DNA of 32,962 nt from the NCBI RefSeq assembly GCF_946221105.1, contig NZ_CAMICL010000022.1, positions 1-32,962 on the forward strand, read 5' to 3'. Under the pieces are notes generated by a model. That model saw only the letters and a list, made by a program, of their open reading frames with translations, was not told the origin of the DNA and did no database searches. Origin of the DNA: an uncultured Corynebacterium sp. (GTDB lineage: Bacteria; Actinomycetota; Actinomycetes; Mycobacteriales; Mycobacteriaceae). Below, one piece after another: positions 24,799 to 32,962 of this stretch. Within the stretch, counting starts at the first letter, position 1. Each line of letters opens with the position of its first letter. The position numbers and the translations under genes were made by a program.

Positions 24799-25950
24799 TC
24801 ATCGTTCGAGCTCGCTCCAAGTTTCCAGGCACCCTTGGCGGCACAGCTCGAGCAGTGAATGGCCCTGGCCGATGTCCATCACGCTGCCCAACAATCCTGA
24901 CAAGTTGTGCCCCGGAACCTCCCCCTCGGCACATGCCAGCGCCGCGTTGGCCCACCCGATCAGACCTTGGGACAGGGCCACCATGGCCCACAGGCATAGG
25001 GCGTTAGCCCTGATCTCCCCGCTGAAGTTGCGGGCGATGGTCAAAAGCACCGCTCCGGCCGCCCGTGGGCGTTCCAGCGCGTCGACGATGAGGAAGTCGC
25101 GGAGTCTGCTTCCGGAGAGCATGGCGGCAAACAGCTCAACGACGTCGTGGCTGGGAAACACGTCGTCGATGATGAGGCTGCCTTCGGTGTCGATGAGCCT
25201 CGCGTTGGGCGCTGCGGCGTAGGCAGCACACGCTCGTGTGATCGGGCCCCGCGCTAGTTCCGGCGCCTTTTTCACAAGTTTGAACAGTTCAGCACCGCGC
25301 CTGTGGGCGGCGGGCGCTAGGGTCTCCCCCGTTTCCACATCGGGCTCGTGCACCGGCTCAAAGTGGGTGAAGACTTCGCTTTTGTGCAGTTCGGGCAGCA
25401 CTCCGTGGTCGATGAGCGGGCGCATCGGTTTCGCGGCCGCCACCGATGTCACGGTGCCGTGCTCGTAGTCTGCGCTCCATTCCCAAACCGCGCTCGCGGT
25501 ATCTGGGTCCGGGCCGAAAAGCAGCTGGTAGTGTGTGCCGTCCGCTACCTCGGAGACGATCCAGCAGGCTTCGACGATCTCCCCGAAGGCGTCCGCCGCC
25601 ATTCGCAACCCTTCCGCAGCGACCGCAACCATCTGCGATTCCGGCACCCGGGTGACAATCACCGCGAAGGTGGCCACATGGCGCACGAGCGGGATCCGTT
25701 GCAGCGCGCGCTGGATGCTCTCGGTATTTCCCACATCGGCGTCGAGGTAGGCCCCAATCTCCAACGTCGGAGAGGTTCCTGGCGGACTGTACGCGTTGAT
25801 GAGCACTACTGATTCGTTTGGAAAGTAGCCCAGTGCGGCGGGGATGGATGCGATGAGTTGGGCCGGCGAGCGGAGGAGCTCCGCGCTGGGATATGGCGTG
25901 ATCGGACTGGTCGGTCGGTTTGTTTCGTGCGGTTGTGGCTGAATATCCAT
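24799..25950 (-). CDS. DUF4192 domain protein, function unknown
   Basis: A 383-residue protein of the actinobacterial DUF4192 family. The family head is LRSPAQLIASIPAALGYFP followed by NESVVLINAY. The middle part, with ACWIVSEVADGTHYQLLFG, is predicted alpha/beta. The C-terminal third is helical and includes RPRAAGAVLLTIARNFSGEI and LCLWAMVALSQGLIGWANAA, a typical DUF4192 end that suggests a bundle. No catalytic motif or TM helix is clear. ATG 25950 fits the family N-terminus; a longer frame to 26151 overlaps the divergent promoter region. A GGGAAC/CGTC pair spaced like an ECF promoter lies 8 nt before the ATG. Confidence 0.85.
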   Translation of the reverse strand: MDIQPQPHETNRPTSPITPYPSAELLRSPAQLIASIPAALGYFPNESVVLINAYSPPGTSPTLEIGAYLDADVGNTESIQRALQRIPLVRHVATFAVIVTRVPESQMVAVAAEGLRMAADAFGEIVEACWIVSEVADGTHYQLLFGPDPDTASAVWEWSADYEHGTVTSVAAAKPMRPLIDHGVLPELHKSEVFTHFEPVHEPDVETGETLAPAAHRRGAELFKLVKKAPELARGPITRACAAYAAAPNARLIDTEGSLIIDDVFPSHDVVELFAAMLSGSRLRDFLIVDALERPRAAGAVLLTIARNFSGEIRANALCLWAMVALSQGLIGWANAALACAEGEVPGHNLSGLLGSVMDIGQGHSLLELCRQGCLETWSELER

Positions 25951-25958
25951 AACTGTTA

Positions 25959-25985
25959 GACGCTGGCAAGGCCACCTCGGTTCCC
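25959..25985 (-). promoter_or_regulatory. Possible ECF-type promoter of the DUF4192 gene
   Basis: On the minus strand GGGAAC (25985-25980), then 17 nt, then CGTC (25962-25959), and 8 nt to ATG 25950. This is the same spacing as the element before sigB, with GTC in place of GTT, and would give a leaderless message. The rest of the gap (25986-26149) holds a palindrome GGAATATTCC (26070-26079) and the PAC2 ribosome site; I see no gene in it. Confidence 0.3.
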
Positions 25986-26149
25986 TGCGGGCGCGAAGTT
26001 TTCTCAACGCCACTTCGTACGCCCCCTTCAGGCCACGGTGCCACGTTCCGGTTGCTGGTCGGGCACAATGGAATATTCCGCAACGCCAACCGTTGTGTGG
26101 GTGGAGCACGAAAGCCGGTAAGGCGAGCAATTTCAGGAGGCCGAAGACC

Positions 26150-27229
26150 ATGACGCAGGAACGTCCTATGTACGAACTTGAGTACCCCGCGCCGCAGGTG
26201 AGCGGGGAGGCGCAAAACGGTCCTGCCCTGATCGTCGCAATGCACGGTTATGCCGACGCTGGCCACGCCATCGAGTCTGCAGCCGACCACTTGAAGGCCG
26301 CGTTGGAGTCGAGGACGGTGGCGACGTTTAGCAACGACGAGCTGATTGATTACCGCTCCCGCCGCCCGACGGTGACGTTGTCGCACGCCGAGATCACCGA
26401 TGTTGCGGATCTGCAGCTGGACATGCGTGTTGTGCGCGACGAGAAGGGCCAGTCCTTCCTGTTGCTCTCCGGCCCGGAGCCGGACCTGCGCTGGGAGGCC
26501 TTTAGTAGTGCAGTAGCGGATCTCGCGGACCGGTTCGGCGTGAGCAGGACCATTTGCCTTTACGCGGCTCCGATGGGCGCTCCGCACACCCGTCCCCTGG
26601 TGGTGTCCGCGCACGGCAACGACCGCGATTTGGTCGGCTCCATGTTCACGTTCGACGGCATGGTCAGTGTGCCGGGCTCCGCATCGGTCTTTATTGAGCG
26701 GGAGCTGCACAAGCGCGGCCGCCCGGTTGCCGGCTACACGGCGCACGTGCCGCACTACGTGGCCGCTTCCCCGTACCCTCACGCGACGTTCCAGCTGCTG
26801 CAGTCCGTCGAGGATTCCACGAGCCTGCAGTTCCCGCTGCGTTCCCTGGAAGCGGATATGCGCCGGGTGTCGCAGCAGCTGGCGGAGCAAACGCACAACT
26901 CGGACGAGATCACGCACGTGGTGCAGGCTCTTGAGGAGCACTACGACCGGGAGATGCAGGAGTACCGCGACCGCCACCCGCAGGCGATGATGCCGGGCGA
27001 GGCGCAGATGCCCAGCGGCGAGGAGATCAGCGAGGCGTTTGAGAACTACCTCACCGCCATCGAGGACCGGGACCGCAACGAGCAGCGCAGCCTCCCCCAC
27101 AGCGAGGAGACGGATCAGCGCCTGCGGGATCATTTCTTCATCGATCCTTCGGCTCCTGAGCGTTCGCTTGACGACGACCAAGGGGATTCCACCGGAGGCG
27201 AGACCTCCGACGGCGACGACCCCCGTTAG
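26150..27229 (+). CDS. PAC2 (proteasome assembly chaperone-like) family protein
   Basis: A 359-residue protein of the PAC2 family, related in fold to archaeal and eukaryotic proteasome assembly chaperones but found in actinobacteria irrespective of proteasomes. A PALIVAMHGYADAGHA segment opens the alpha/beta core. GVSRTICLYAAPMGAPHTRP and a VAGYTAHVPHYVAASPYPHA stretch follow, then a helical region (DMRRVSQQLAEQTHNSDEI) and a long acidic, probably disordered tail. It matches M. tuberculosis Rv2714, whose biochemical role is open. ATG 26150 has AGGAGG 9 nt upstream. The stop is 30 nt before the helicase gene. Confidence 0.9.
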   Translation: MTQERPMYELEYPAPQVSGEAQNGPALIVAMHGYADAGHAIESAADHLKAALESRTVATFSNDELIDYRSRRPTVTLSHAEITDVADLQLDMRVVRDEKGQSFLLLSGPEPDLRWEAFSSAVADLADRFGVSRTICLYAAPMGAPHTRPLVVSAHGNDRDLVGSMFTFDGMVSVPGSASVFIERELHKRGRPVAGYTAHVPHYVAASPYPHATFQLLQSVEDSTSLQFPLRSLEADMRRVSQQLAEQTHNSDEITHVVQALEEHYDREMQEYRDRHPQAMMPGEAQMPSGEEISEAFENYLTAIEDRDRNEQRSLPHSEETDQRLRDHFFIDPSAPERSLDDDQGDSTGGETSDGDDPR

Positions 27230-27246
27230 CGTGTCGGCCGGTCGGC

Positions 27247-27252
27247 TACGGT
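27247..27252 (+). promoter_or_regulatory. -10 box of a leaderless helicase promoter
   Basis: TACGGT, the same hexamer as before aftC, is followed by 7 nt and GTG 27260. It lies between the PAC2 stop and the helicase start. Confidence 0.55.
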
Positions 27253-27259
27253 GAATGCT

Positions 27260-29803
27260 GTGATGCTGACCGATTTGCTTGAAGACATTGCGCAGGCCCC
27301 CGAATCACTGTTCGAGGACGCCGTGTGGGACTCGTTCAACTCGTGGACGACCTCCCGCGGCATCTCGCTGTATCCGGCGCAGGAAGAGGCCTCGCTCGCG
27401 CTGCTTGCTGGCGACAACGTCATCTTGGCTACCCCGACTGGCTCGGGTAAATCCATGGTGGCCAACGCCGCGCACTTCATTGCGATGGCGCGCGGCCAGC
27501 GCACGTTTTACACCGCACCGATCAAGGCGCTAGTGAGCGAGAAGTTCTTCGCATTGTGCGAGATCTTCGGCGCGGAGAATGTCGGCATGATGACGGGCGA
27601 CGCGTCCGTGAACTCGAACGCCCCGATCATCGCCGCCACCGCCGAGATCGTGGCCAACATCGCGCTGCGGGAAGGCAAGGACGCCCGGATCGACCAGGTG
27701 GTGATGGACGAGTTCCACTACTACTCGGAGCCGGAGCGCGGCTGGGCGTGGCAGGTGCCGTTGCTGGAGCTGCCGAAGGCGCAGTTTCTGCTCATGTCCG
27801 CCACCTTGGGCGACACCGCTTGGTTGGAGAAGGACCTCACCGAGCGCACGGGCCGCAAGACCACCTACGTCGGCGGCGCGGAGCGCCCGGTGCCCTTGGA
27901 CTTCCACTACGTGTTCTCCCCCGTGCACGAAACCATCGAGGAGCTGCTCGAAGACAACAAGGCGCCAATCTATGTGGTGCACTTTTCCCAGCGCGAGGCC
28001 ACGGAGCGCGCGCAGGCACTGACGAGCATGAACATCATCACCCCTGAGGAAAAGCAGCGCATCGCAGACGAGATCGGGGACTTCCGCTTTACGACGACCT
28101 TCGGCAAAACCCTGTCCAAGCTCGTGCGCCGCGGCATCGGTGTACACCACGCGGGCATGCTGCCGAAGTACCGCCGCCTGGTGGAGCGGCTCTCCCAAAC
28201 AGGGCTGCTGAAAGTCATCTGCGGCACCGACACATTGGGCGTGGGCATCAACGTGCCGATCCGCACGGTGCTGATCACCGGCCTGGCCAAGTTCGACGGC
28301 ACCCGCCAACGCATTTTGAAGTCCCGCGAGTTCCACCAGATCGCCGGGCGTGCCGGGCGTGCGGGCTATGACACCGAGGGCACTGTCGTGGTCGAGGCCC
28401 CGGAGCACGAGATCGAAAACGTGAAGCTGCGCCGCAAGGCGGGCGACGACCCGAAGAAGCTGAAGAAGATTCGCAAGAAGTCCGCCCGCGACGGCGAGGT
28501 CAGCTGGTCCGAGAACACCTTCGAGCGCCTCAAGGTGGCCGAGCCGGAAGAGCTGACCAGCCAGTTCAAGGTGTCAAACTCCATGCTGCTCAACGTCGTC
28601 GCCCGCCCGGGCGACGGCTACGAGCACATGCGCCACTTGTTGCGCACGAACCACGACCCGCGCGCGAAGCAGAACCGCGACATCACCCAGGCCGTGAACC
28701 TCTTCCGCGGGCTGATTAACGCCGGGGTGGTCGAGCGCACGCCGGATTCGCCTGCGTTCCGCCCGTACACGCTCACCCAGGAATTGGACCGCGATTTCGC
28801 GCTGAACCAGCCGCTGTCCCCCTTTGCTCTGGCGTTTCTCACGTTGCTGGATCCGGAGTCGGAGACCTACACGCTGGACGTCATTTCCGCGTTCGAGGCC
28901 ATTCTGGATGACCCGCGCCAGCTGCTGCAGGCCCAGCAAACCGCTGCCCGCGGCGAGGAGATCGCGGCGTTGAAGGCCGAAGGGGTGGACTACACCGAGC
29001 GCATGGCCATCATCGAGGACGTGACCTACCCCAAACCGCTCGCCGACGAGTTGGACGAGGCCTTCGACACGTTTACGCAGGGCAACCCCTGGGCGAAAGA
29101 GTTCGAGCTGGCGCCGAAGTCCGTGGTGCGCGACATGATCGAGCACGCGATGACGTTTTCGGATCTCATTGCCACATACGGCCTAGCCCGCTCCGAGGGT
29201 GTGGTGCTGCGCTACCTCACCGACGCGTGGCGCACGCTGTCCTATTCCATCCCGGACGCGTACATGAACGAGGAGCTGGAGGACATCGTCGTCTGGCTCG
29301 GCGAGTTGATCAGGCAGGTGGATTCCTCGCTCATCGACGAGTGGGCGCACATGACTGGAGACGACCAGCCGGTGAGCCAAGACACCATCGACCGCGAGCT
29401 CGCCTTCGGTGTGGAGGATCCCACGGCGCTGACTGCGAATCGCCGCGCCTTCACCATCATGGTCCGCAACTACTTCTTCCGCCTGGTGGAGCTGTTCGCT
29501 TACGAGAAGGAAGATCAGCTGGCGGAGATGCTGGACTACCTTGAGCCGGACGCGCGTGTGGACTGGCCGGCGGCGATGGACGACTACTTCGACGAGTACG
29601 ACGACGTGGACCTGGGCCCTGACGCGCGCGGGCCGGAGTTCTTCCGCCTTGCGGACACCACAGGCCGGTCGTGGACGGTCTCCCAGATCATCAAGGACCC
29701 GGAGGGCGACAACGCCTTCCAGCTGCACGGCACTGTCGATCTGGATGCCTCCGACGAGGCCGGTGAAGTTCGACTTTCGGAGTTGGTGATCAAAGGGGGG
29801 TAA
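27260..29803 (+). CDS. Ski2-like DEAD/DEAH-box helicase with DUF3516 C-terminus
   Basis: An 847-residue SF2 helicase. Walker A is TPTGSGKS (58-65), the DEFH box is at 150-153, and motif III is SAT (180-182). The second lobe has GIGVHHAGMLPKYR and motif VI REFHQIAGRAGRAGYDTEG, characteristic of Ski2/Mtr4/HelY-like RNA helicases. A basic segment with KKLKKIRKKS follows, and the last 350 residues match the actinobacterial DUF3516 extension. Likely RNA unwinding or turnover; no partner is visible besides the PAC2 gene just upstream. GTG 27260 is preferred (7 nt after TACGGT); ATG 27263 is the next codon, and GTG 27251 would lie inside the -10 box. Confidence 0.92.
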   Translation: MMLTDLLEDIAQAPESLFEDAVWDSFNSWTTSRGISLYPAQEEASLALLAGDNVILATPTGSGKSMVANAAHFIAMARGQRTFYTAPIKALVSEKFFALCEIFGAENVGMMTGDASVNSNAPIIAATAEIVANIALREGKDARIDQVVMDEFHYYSEPERGWAWQVPLLELPKAQFLLMSATLGDTAWLEKDLTERTGRKTTYVGGAERPVPLDFHYVFSPVHETIEELLEDNKAPIYVVHFSQREATERAQALTSMNIITPEEKQRIADEIGDFRFTTTFGKTLSKLVRRGIGVHHAGMLPKYRRLVERLSQTGLLKVICGTDTLGVGINVPIRTVLITGLAKFDGTRQRILKSREFHQIAGRAGRAGYDTEGTVVVEAPEHEIENVKLRRKAGDDPKKLKKIRKKSARDGEVSWSENTFERLKVAEPEELTSQFKVSNSMLLNVVARPGDGYEHMRHLLRTNHDPRAKQNRDITQAVNLFRGLINAGVVERTPDSPAFRPYTLTQELDRDFALNQPLSPFALAFLTLLDPESETYTLDVISAFEAILDDPRQLLQAQQTAARGEEIAALKAEGVDYTERMAIIEDVTYPKPLADELDEAFDTFTQGNPWAKEFELAPKSVVRDMIEHAMTFSDLIATYGLARSEGVVLRYLTDAWRTLSYSIPDAYMNEELEDIVVWLGELIRQVDSSLIDEWAHMTGDDQPVSQDTIDRELAFGVEDPTALTANRRAFTIMVRNYFFRLVELFAYEKEDQLAEMLDYLEPDARVDWPAAMDDYFDEYDDVDLGPDARGPEFFRLADTTGRSWTVSQIIKDPEGDNAFQLHGTVDLDASDEAGEVRLSELVIKGG

Positions 29804-29854
29804 CCGAAGGGACGTCGATAGGCGAAATGCGGGGCGGCGAGGTGTGCGCTGCGG

Positions 29855-29860
29855 TACATT
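29855..29860 (+). promoter_or_regulatory. Candidate -10 box of the dadA-like gene
   Basis: TACATT fits TANNNT and would give a leader of about 34 nt ending in GAGGAGG before ATG 29902. It is the clearest promoter candidate in the 98-nt gap 29804-29901. Confidence 0.45.
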
Positions 29861-29901
29861 GCCCTCAACACAATCGATCTTCTTTGTGAGGAGGACCATA
29901 A

Positions 29902-31149
29902 ATGACCCGCACGATCGTCGTGGGAGCCGGCATGACCGGACTTTCCACCGCGTGGCATCTTCAGGAGTACGGCCATGAGGTGGAGGTGCTCGAGCGCATC
30001 GACGTCGCCGCTGGTTCGTCTTGGGGCAACGCCGGCTGGCTGGCACCGGGCAAGACCATTCCCCTGTCGAACTCGAGCCTGTGGGCGTACGGTCCGACTG
30101 CATTGTTTGATAAGCACGCCGCGCTCGATGTGCCGGTGCGCATCGACCCGAAGCTGTGGCGTTTCTGCGCCAACTTCATGGCGCACGCCACCGGCCGCGC
30201 CTGGGACAAGACCATGGCGGGCCTGACCAAGGCGGATCTCGGCGCACTCGCGGCCTTCGACGAGCTCGAGGCCGGCGGTGTGAAGGCCACCACGCACGAG
30301 GGCCCGTTCATCATCGGCTTTGAAAACGAGAAGAAGGCCGGCGGCTTCCTCAAGGAGGTCGAGGGCGCGCAACGCCACGGCCAGGAAATCCCGTTCAAGC
30401 AGATCACGCTCGACGACGCCCGCACGGACGCCCCGATGCTCACCGACAAGGTGGGCGCGACTTTCCGAATGGGCGGCCAGCGCTTCATCGAGCCGGGCCC
30501 CTACTGCCAGGCAATCGCGGACTCCATCGTGGAACGCGGCGGCAAGGTCACCACTGGCGTGGAGGTCGTGGAGGTCAGCTCCACCCGCAAGCCGGCCGTG
30601 AAGCTGGCCACCGGCGAGTGGCTGCACGCCGACAATGTGGTGCTGGCCACCGGCGCGTGGCTGCCGAAGCTGGCCAAGGACCTCGGCGTGACCACGCTGA
30701 TCCAGGCGGGCCGCGGCTACTCCTTCTCCGTGGAGACCGCAGAGCCGGCAACCTGCCCGGTGTACCTGCCGGACCCGAAGATCGCCTGCACCCCGTACCA
30801 AGGCCGCTTCCGCATCGCCGGCACCATGGAGTTCCGCGGCCCGGACGAGCCGTTCCAGCCCGGCCGCATCGCGTCCATGATCCACACCACCAAGCCGTTC
30901 TTCCGCGGCATCGATTGGGAGGACCGCCAGGACGAGTGGGTCGGCTCCCGCCCGGTAACCCCGGACGGCCTGCCGCTGGTGGGCGCGACCAAGGTGCCCA
31001 ACGTCTACACCAACGGCGGTCACGGCATGTGGGGCATTATCCTCGGCCCGCTGTCCGGCAAGATGTTGGCGAAGCAGATTGAGACCGGCGAGGTGGATGA
31101 GACCATCGCGCCGTTCGACCCGCTGCGCGGCCCCTTCGGCGGCCTCTAG
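29902..31149 (+). CDS. dadA: FAD-dependent D-amino-acid dehydrogenase (DadA-like)
   Basis: A 415-residue FAD oxidoreductase of the DAO/DadA family, which oxidatively deaminates D-amino acids to keto acids and passes electrons to the quinone pool. The dinucleotide-binding GAGMTG (8-13) is at the N-terminus, SWGNAGWLAPG follows the first Rossmann segment, and the C-terminal flavin contact is VTPDGLPLVGATKVPNVYTN with GHGMWG. No signal peptide or TM helix is seen. GAGGAGG lies about 7 nt before the ATG. A strong terminator follows, so it is not co-transcribed with putA, although both feed amino-acid catabolism. Other DAO-family substrates (glycine, sarcosine) are possible. Confidence 0.88.
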   Translation: MTRTIVVGAGMTGLSTAWHLQEYGHEVEVLERIDVAAGSSWGNAGWLAPGKTIPLSNSSLWAYGPTALFDKHAALDVPVRIDPKLWRFCANFMAHATGRAWDKTMAGLTKADLGALAAFDELEAGGVKATTHEGPFIIGFENEKKAGGFLKEVEGAQRHGQEIPFKQITLDDARTDAPMLTDKVGATFRMGGQRFIEPGPYCQAIADSIVERGGKVTTGVEVVEVSSTRKPAVKLATGEWLHADNVVLATGAWLPKLAKDLGVTTLIQAGRGYSFSVETAEPATCPVYLPDPKIACTPYQGRFRIAGTMEFRGPDEPFQPGRIASMIHTTKPFFRGIDWEDRQDEWVGSRPVTPDGLPLVGATKVPNVYTNGGHGMWGIILGPLSGKMLAKQIETGEVDETIAPFDPLRGPFGGL

Positions 31150-31163
31150 CCCCCTCTCCCTAA

Positions 31164-31194
31164 CCCCGGAAACCTGTGGTTTCCGGGGCTTTTT
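31164..31194 (+). terminator. Strong intrinsic terminator after the dadA-like gene
   Basis: A perfect 11-bp stem, CCCCGGAAACC (31164-31174) with GGTTTCCGGGG (31178-31188), loop TGT, is followed by CTTTTT. It begins 15 nt after the stop codon. Confidence 0.95.
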
Positions 31195-31295
31195 CGTGCG
31201 CGCAAGGAATCTTTTCTAAATCAGTGGTGTGCACCTAGGTTTTACATTAGCTTGTGTGCTGTCACATTGTTCTGTTTTAGTGGTAAGGAACACAT

Positions 31296-32930
31296 ATGCC
31301 GAATTTGCACACCAACCATCTGCCGCCGGAAAACAGCGCTGAACTCGACAATGTCGTGGAAGCAGCCGTCGCCCGCGCGTACCACTGGATGGAAGCTACC
31401 GCCGACGCGGATGCGGATGATGCCCAGACGCAACAGCTCGCGGAAATGCTTCGCGACGACAACGGGGTCCGCTTCACCATGGACTTCGTTGACCGCGTCA
31501 TGCGCCCTGAAGACAACCGGGTAGCGGCGAACGCACTGCGTGCAATCACCAGGGGCGTCGACGCATCGTTCCTCGGTCGCATCAATGCCCTGCTCGTCGG
31601 CGCCGGCGCTTTCGTCGGCCCGTTCTTGCCCTTCGTGGTCGTCCCCGCGGCCCGCATGCGCCTGCGCCAGCTGGTAGGCCATCTCGTGCTCGACGCTGAG
31701 TCAGACGCGCTGAACAACCTGCTCGACAACGCGCAAAAGCGCGGCGAGCAGCTCAACCTCAATCTGCTGGGCGAGGCAGTACTCGGCGAGAAGGAAGCGA
31801 CGGACCGTGCCGAGCGCACTCTGAACCTGATCAAGAATCCTCGCGTGACGTATGTCTCCGTCAAGGCTTCCTCGATGGTCTCCCAGCTCAACCACTGGGA
31901 CTACGACGAGTGCGTGCGCCTGGTCAAGGACCGTATCCGCCCGCTGTACCGCGCCGCGCGCGACCGTAGCCCCCAGGTGTTCATCAACATGGACATGGAG
32001 GAGTACCACGATCTCCACCTCACGCTTGACGTGTTCACCCAGCTGCTCAGCGAGGACGAGTTCAAGGACTACCAGGGCGGCATCGTGCTGCAGGCGTACC
32101 TGCCCGACACGCTCGGCGCCCTGGAGTATCTGGCGGACTTCGCGCAGAAGCGCGTGGCCGGCGGCGGTGCCAAGATCAAGATCCGCCTGGTCAAGGGCGC
32201 GAACCTGTCCATGGAGCGACATCACGCGGAGGTCAAGGGCTGGGCGCAGGCGCCGTATCTGACCAAGAACGAGGTGGACGCGAACTACTACCGCCTGCTC
32301 GATTTCATCGTGCGCCCCGAGTACGCCGACAGCGTCTCCATCGGCATCGCTTCCCACAACCTGTTCACCTCCGCGCTCGCCTACGAGCTGGCGCAGCGCC
32401 GCGGTGTGACCACCATGCTCGACTCGGAGATGCTGCAGGGAATGTCGCCGGCGCAGCAGCAGATCGTGCGTGAGGCCTACGGCCGCCAGATCCTCTACAC
32501 CCCCGTCGTGCGCAAGGAAGACTTCGATGTGGCGGTGAGCTACCTCGTGCGCCGACTCGAAGAAAATGCGGCGCCCCAGAACTTCTTGCATGCCCTGTTC
32601 GCGCCTAAGACCGCAAAGCGCGACCCGATCAAGGAGCAGGAGGAGGTCTTCCGCTGGGCGGTGGACAACCGATGGGACATCCACAACGGCCCGAACCGGG
32701 AGCAGGACCGCACGCAGGAGACCGGACGCCAGGCCGCCGCGGAGGCCGGCACCACCGGACGCTTCATCAACGAGCCGGACACCGATCCGGCGCTGGAGGC
32801 CAACCGTGCCTGGGCAATCGAGCACCTAGCACACCCGCCGGCGGTGGACACCGGCAACGAGATCACCGATCCGTTCGTGATCGCCGACCACATCGCCCGC
32901 GCTAAGGCGCTTTGTGTCAAGTGGTTGTGA
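31296..32930 (+). CDS. putA: PutA proline dehydrogenase, truncated before its aldehyde dehydrogenase domain
   Basis: A 544-residue reading frame covering the N-terminal, FAD-dependent proline dehydrogenase half of bifunctional PutA (usually about 1,150 residues in corynebacteria), which oxidises proline to pyrroline-5-carboxylate at the membrane. Barrel motifs include NMDMEEYHDLHLTLD, IRLVKGANLSMERHHAEV (297-314), GIASHN (350-355) and LVRRLEENAAPQNF. The sequence keeps PutA character to about residue 537 (DHIARAK), then reads ALCVKWL and stops. The second domain (glutamate-semialdehyde dehydrogenase) is missing. The change coincides with a sequence resembling an insertion-sequence end. The remaining protein could still be an active monofunctional dehydrogenase, but would release pyrroline-5-carboxylate. 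AAGGA lies 6 nt before the ATG. A possible -10, TACATT (31243-31248), lies upstream. Confidence 0.85.
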   Translation: MPNLHTNHLPPENSAELDNVVEAAVARAYHWMEATADADADDAQTQQLAEMLRDDNGVRFTMDFVDRVMRPEDNRVAANALRAITRGVDASFLGRINALLVGAGAFVGPFLPFVVVPAARMRLRQLVGHLVLDAESDALNNLLDNAQKRGEQLNLNLLGEAVLGEKEATDRAERTLNLIKNPRVTYVSVKASSMVSQLNHWDYDECVRLVKDRIRPLYRAARDRSPQVFINMDMEEYHDLHLTLDVFTQLLSEDEFKDYQGGIVLQAYLPDTLGALEYLADFAQKRVAGGGAKIKIRLVKGANLSMERHHAEVKGWAQAPYLTKNEVDANYYRLLDFIVRPEYADSVSIGIASHNLFTSALAYELAQRRGVTTMLDSEMLQGMSPAQQQIVREAYGRQILYTPVVRKEDFDVAVSYLVRRLEENAAPQNFLHALFAPKTAKRDPIKEQEEVFRWAVDNRWDIHNGPNREQDRTQETGRQAAAEAGTTGRFINEPDTDPALEANRAWAIEHLAHPPAVDTGNEITDPFVIADHIARAKALCVKWL

Positions 32931-32962
32931 ACGGGTTTGGGTGTTAGATCGTGATGGGTTGT
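32906..32962. mobile_element. Probable end of an insertion sequence inside putA
   Basis: From 32906 the sequence GGCGCTTTGTGTCAAGTGG and what follows no longer fits PutA, quickly runs into a stop, and has lower GC with a T/G-rich composition. The beginning resembles terminal repeats of actinobacterial insertion sequences, many of which carry a TGTGTCAA-type end. No transposase is visible because the window ends 57 bases later, so family and extent are unknown. Confidence 0.5.

Noticed and set aside
24782..24801. Terminator between convergent galE and DUF4192
   Set aside because: Only 7 nt separate the stops, and the GC repeats there do not form a proper stem.

Overview
The window is a high-GC actinobacterial chromosome segment, almost certainly from a Corynebacterium or a close relative. 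The main evidence is the run ppgK-sigA ... sigB-dtxR-galE, a DtxR with every metal ligand at the textbook residue number, an AftC-type arabinosyltransferase, and a series of actinobacterial DUF proteins (DUF3000, DUF3039, DUF3093, DUF3099, DUF3710, DUF4190, DUF4192, DUF4193). From memory, the order broadly matches the M. tuberculosis Rv2671-Rv2714 region. I cannot name the species from sequence alone.

Layout. 1-413: a tRNA cluster (Gly partial, Cys, Val, Gly) closed by a strong two-way terminator. 412-2849 (minus): an unrecognised two-gene unit, a helical-repeat protein with two membrane segments followed by a stand-alone asparagine-synthetase-like PP-loop enzyme. 2883-5297 (plus): RibD-like reductase, arabinosyltransferase aftC and msrB. 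5348-6049 (minus): hemQ. 6175-8034 (plus): DUF3000 gene and an RNase D-type exonuclease. 8043-12900 (minus): a dut, DUF3710, TrmA-family methyltransferase, dxs unit. 13021-13957: convergent DUF3093 and DUF4193 genes. 14125-16538: ppgK and the primary sigma factor sigA. 16617-19312 (minus): DUF3039, a DEAD/DEAH helicase and a DUF4190 membrane protein. 19361-24791 (plus): DUF3099, methyltransferase, dtd, sigB, dtxR, galE. 24799-25950 (minus): DUF4192. 26150-29803 (plus): PAC2-family protein and a DUF3516 Ski2-like helicase. 29902-end: a dadA-like D-amino-acid dehydrogenase and a putA that loses its second domain at what looks like an insertion-sequence end.

Most of the window is conserved housekeeping: primary and alternative sigma factors, iron control, isoprenoid and haem synthesis, nucleotide hygiene (dut), tRNA proofreading (dtd), RNA maturation and cell-wall arabinan. 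The least conventional parts are the membrane/PP-loop pair beside the tRNAs, the interrupted putA, and some sequence grammar. At least seven genes start with no leader directly behind a TANNNT box, usually exactly 7 nt before a GTG. Three convergent gene ends share a short motif. sigA and sigB both carry ECF-sigma-like promoter elements.

I see no CRISPR array, integrase, riboswitch or replication origin, and no gene-free stretch over 300 bases. The largest gaps are 25951-26149 and 14884-15047, both covered below.
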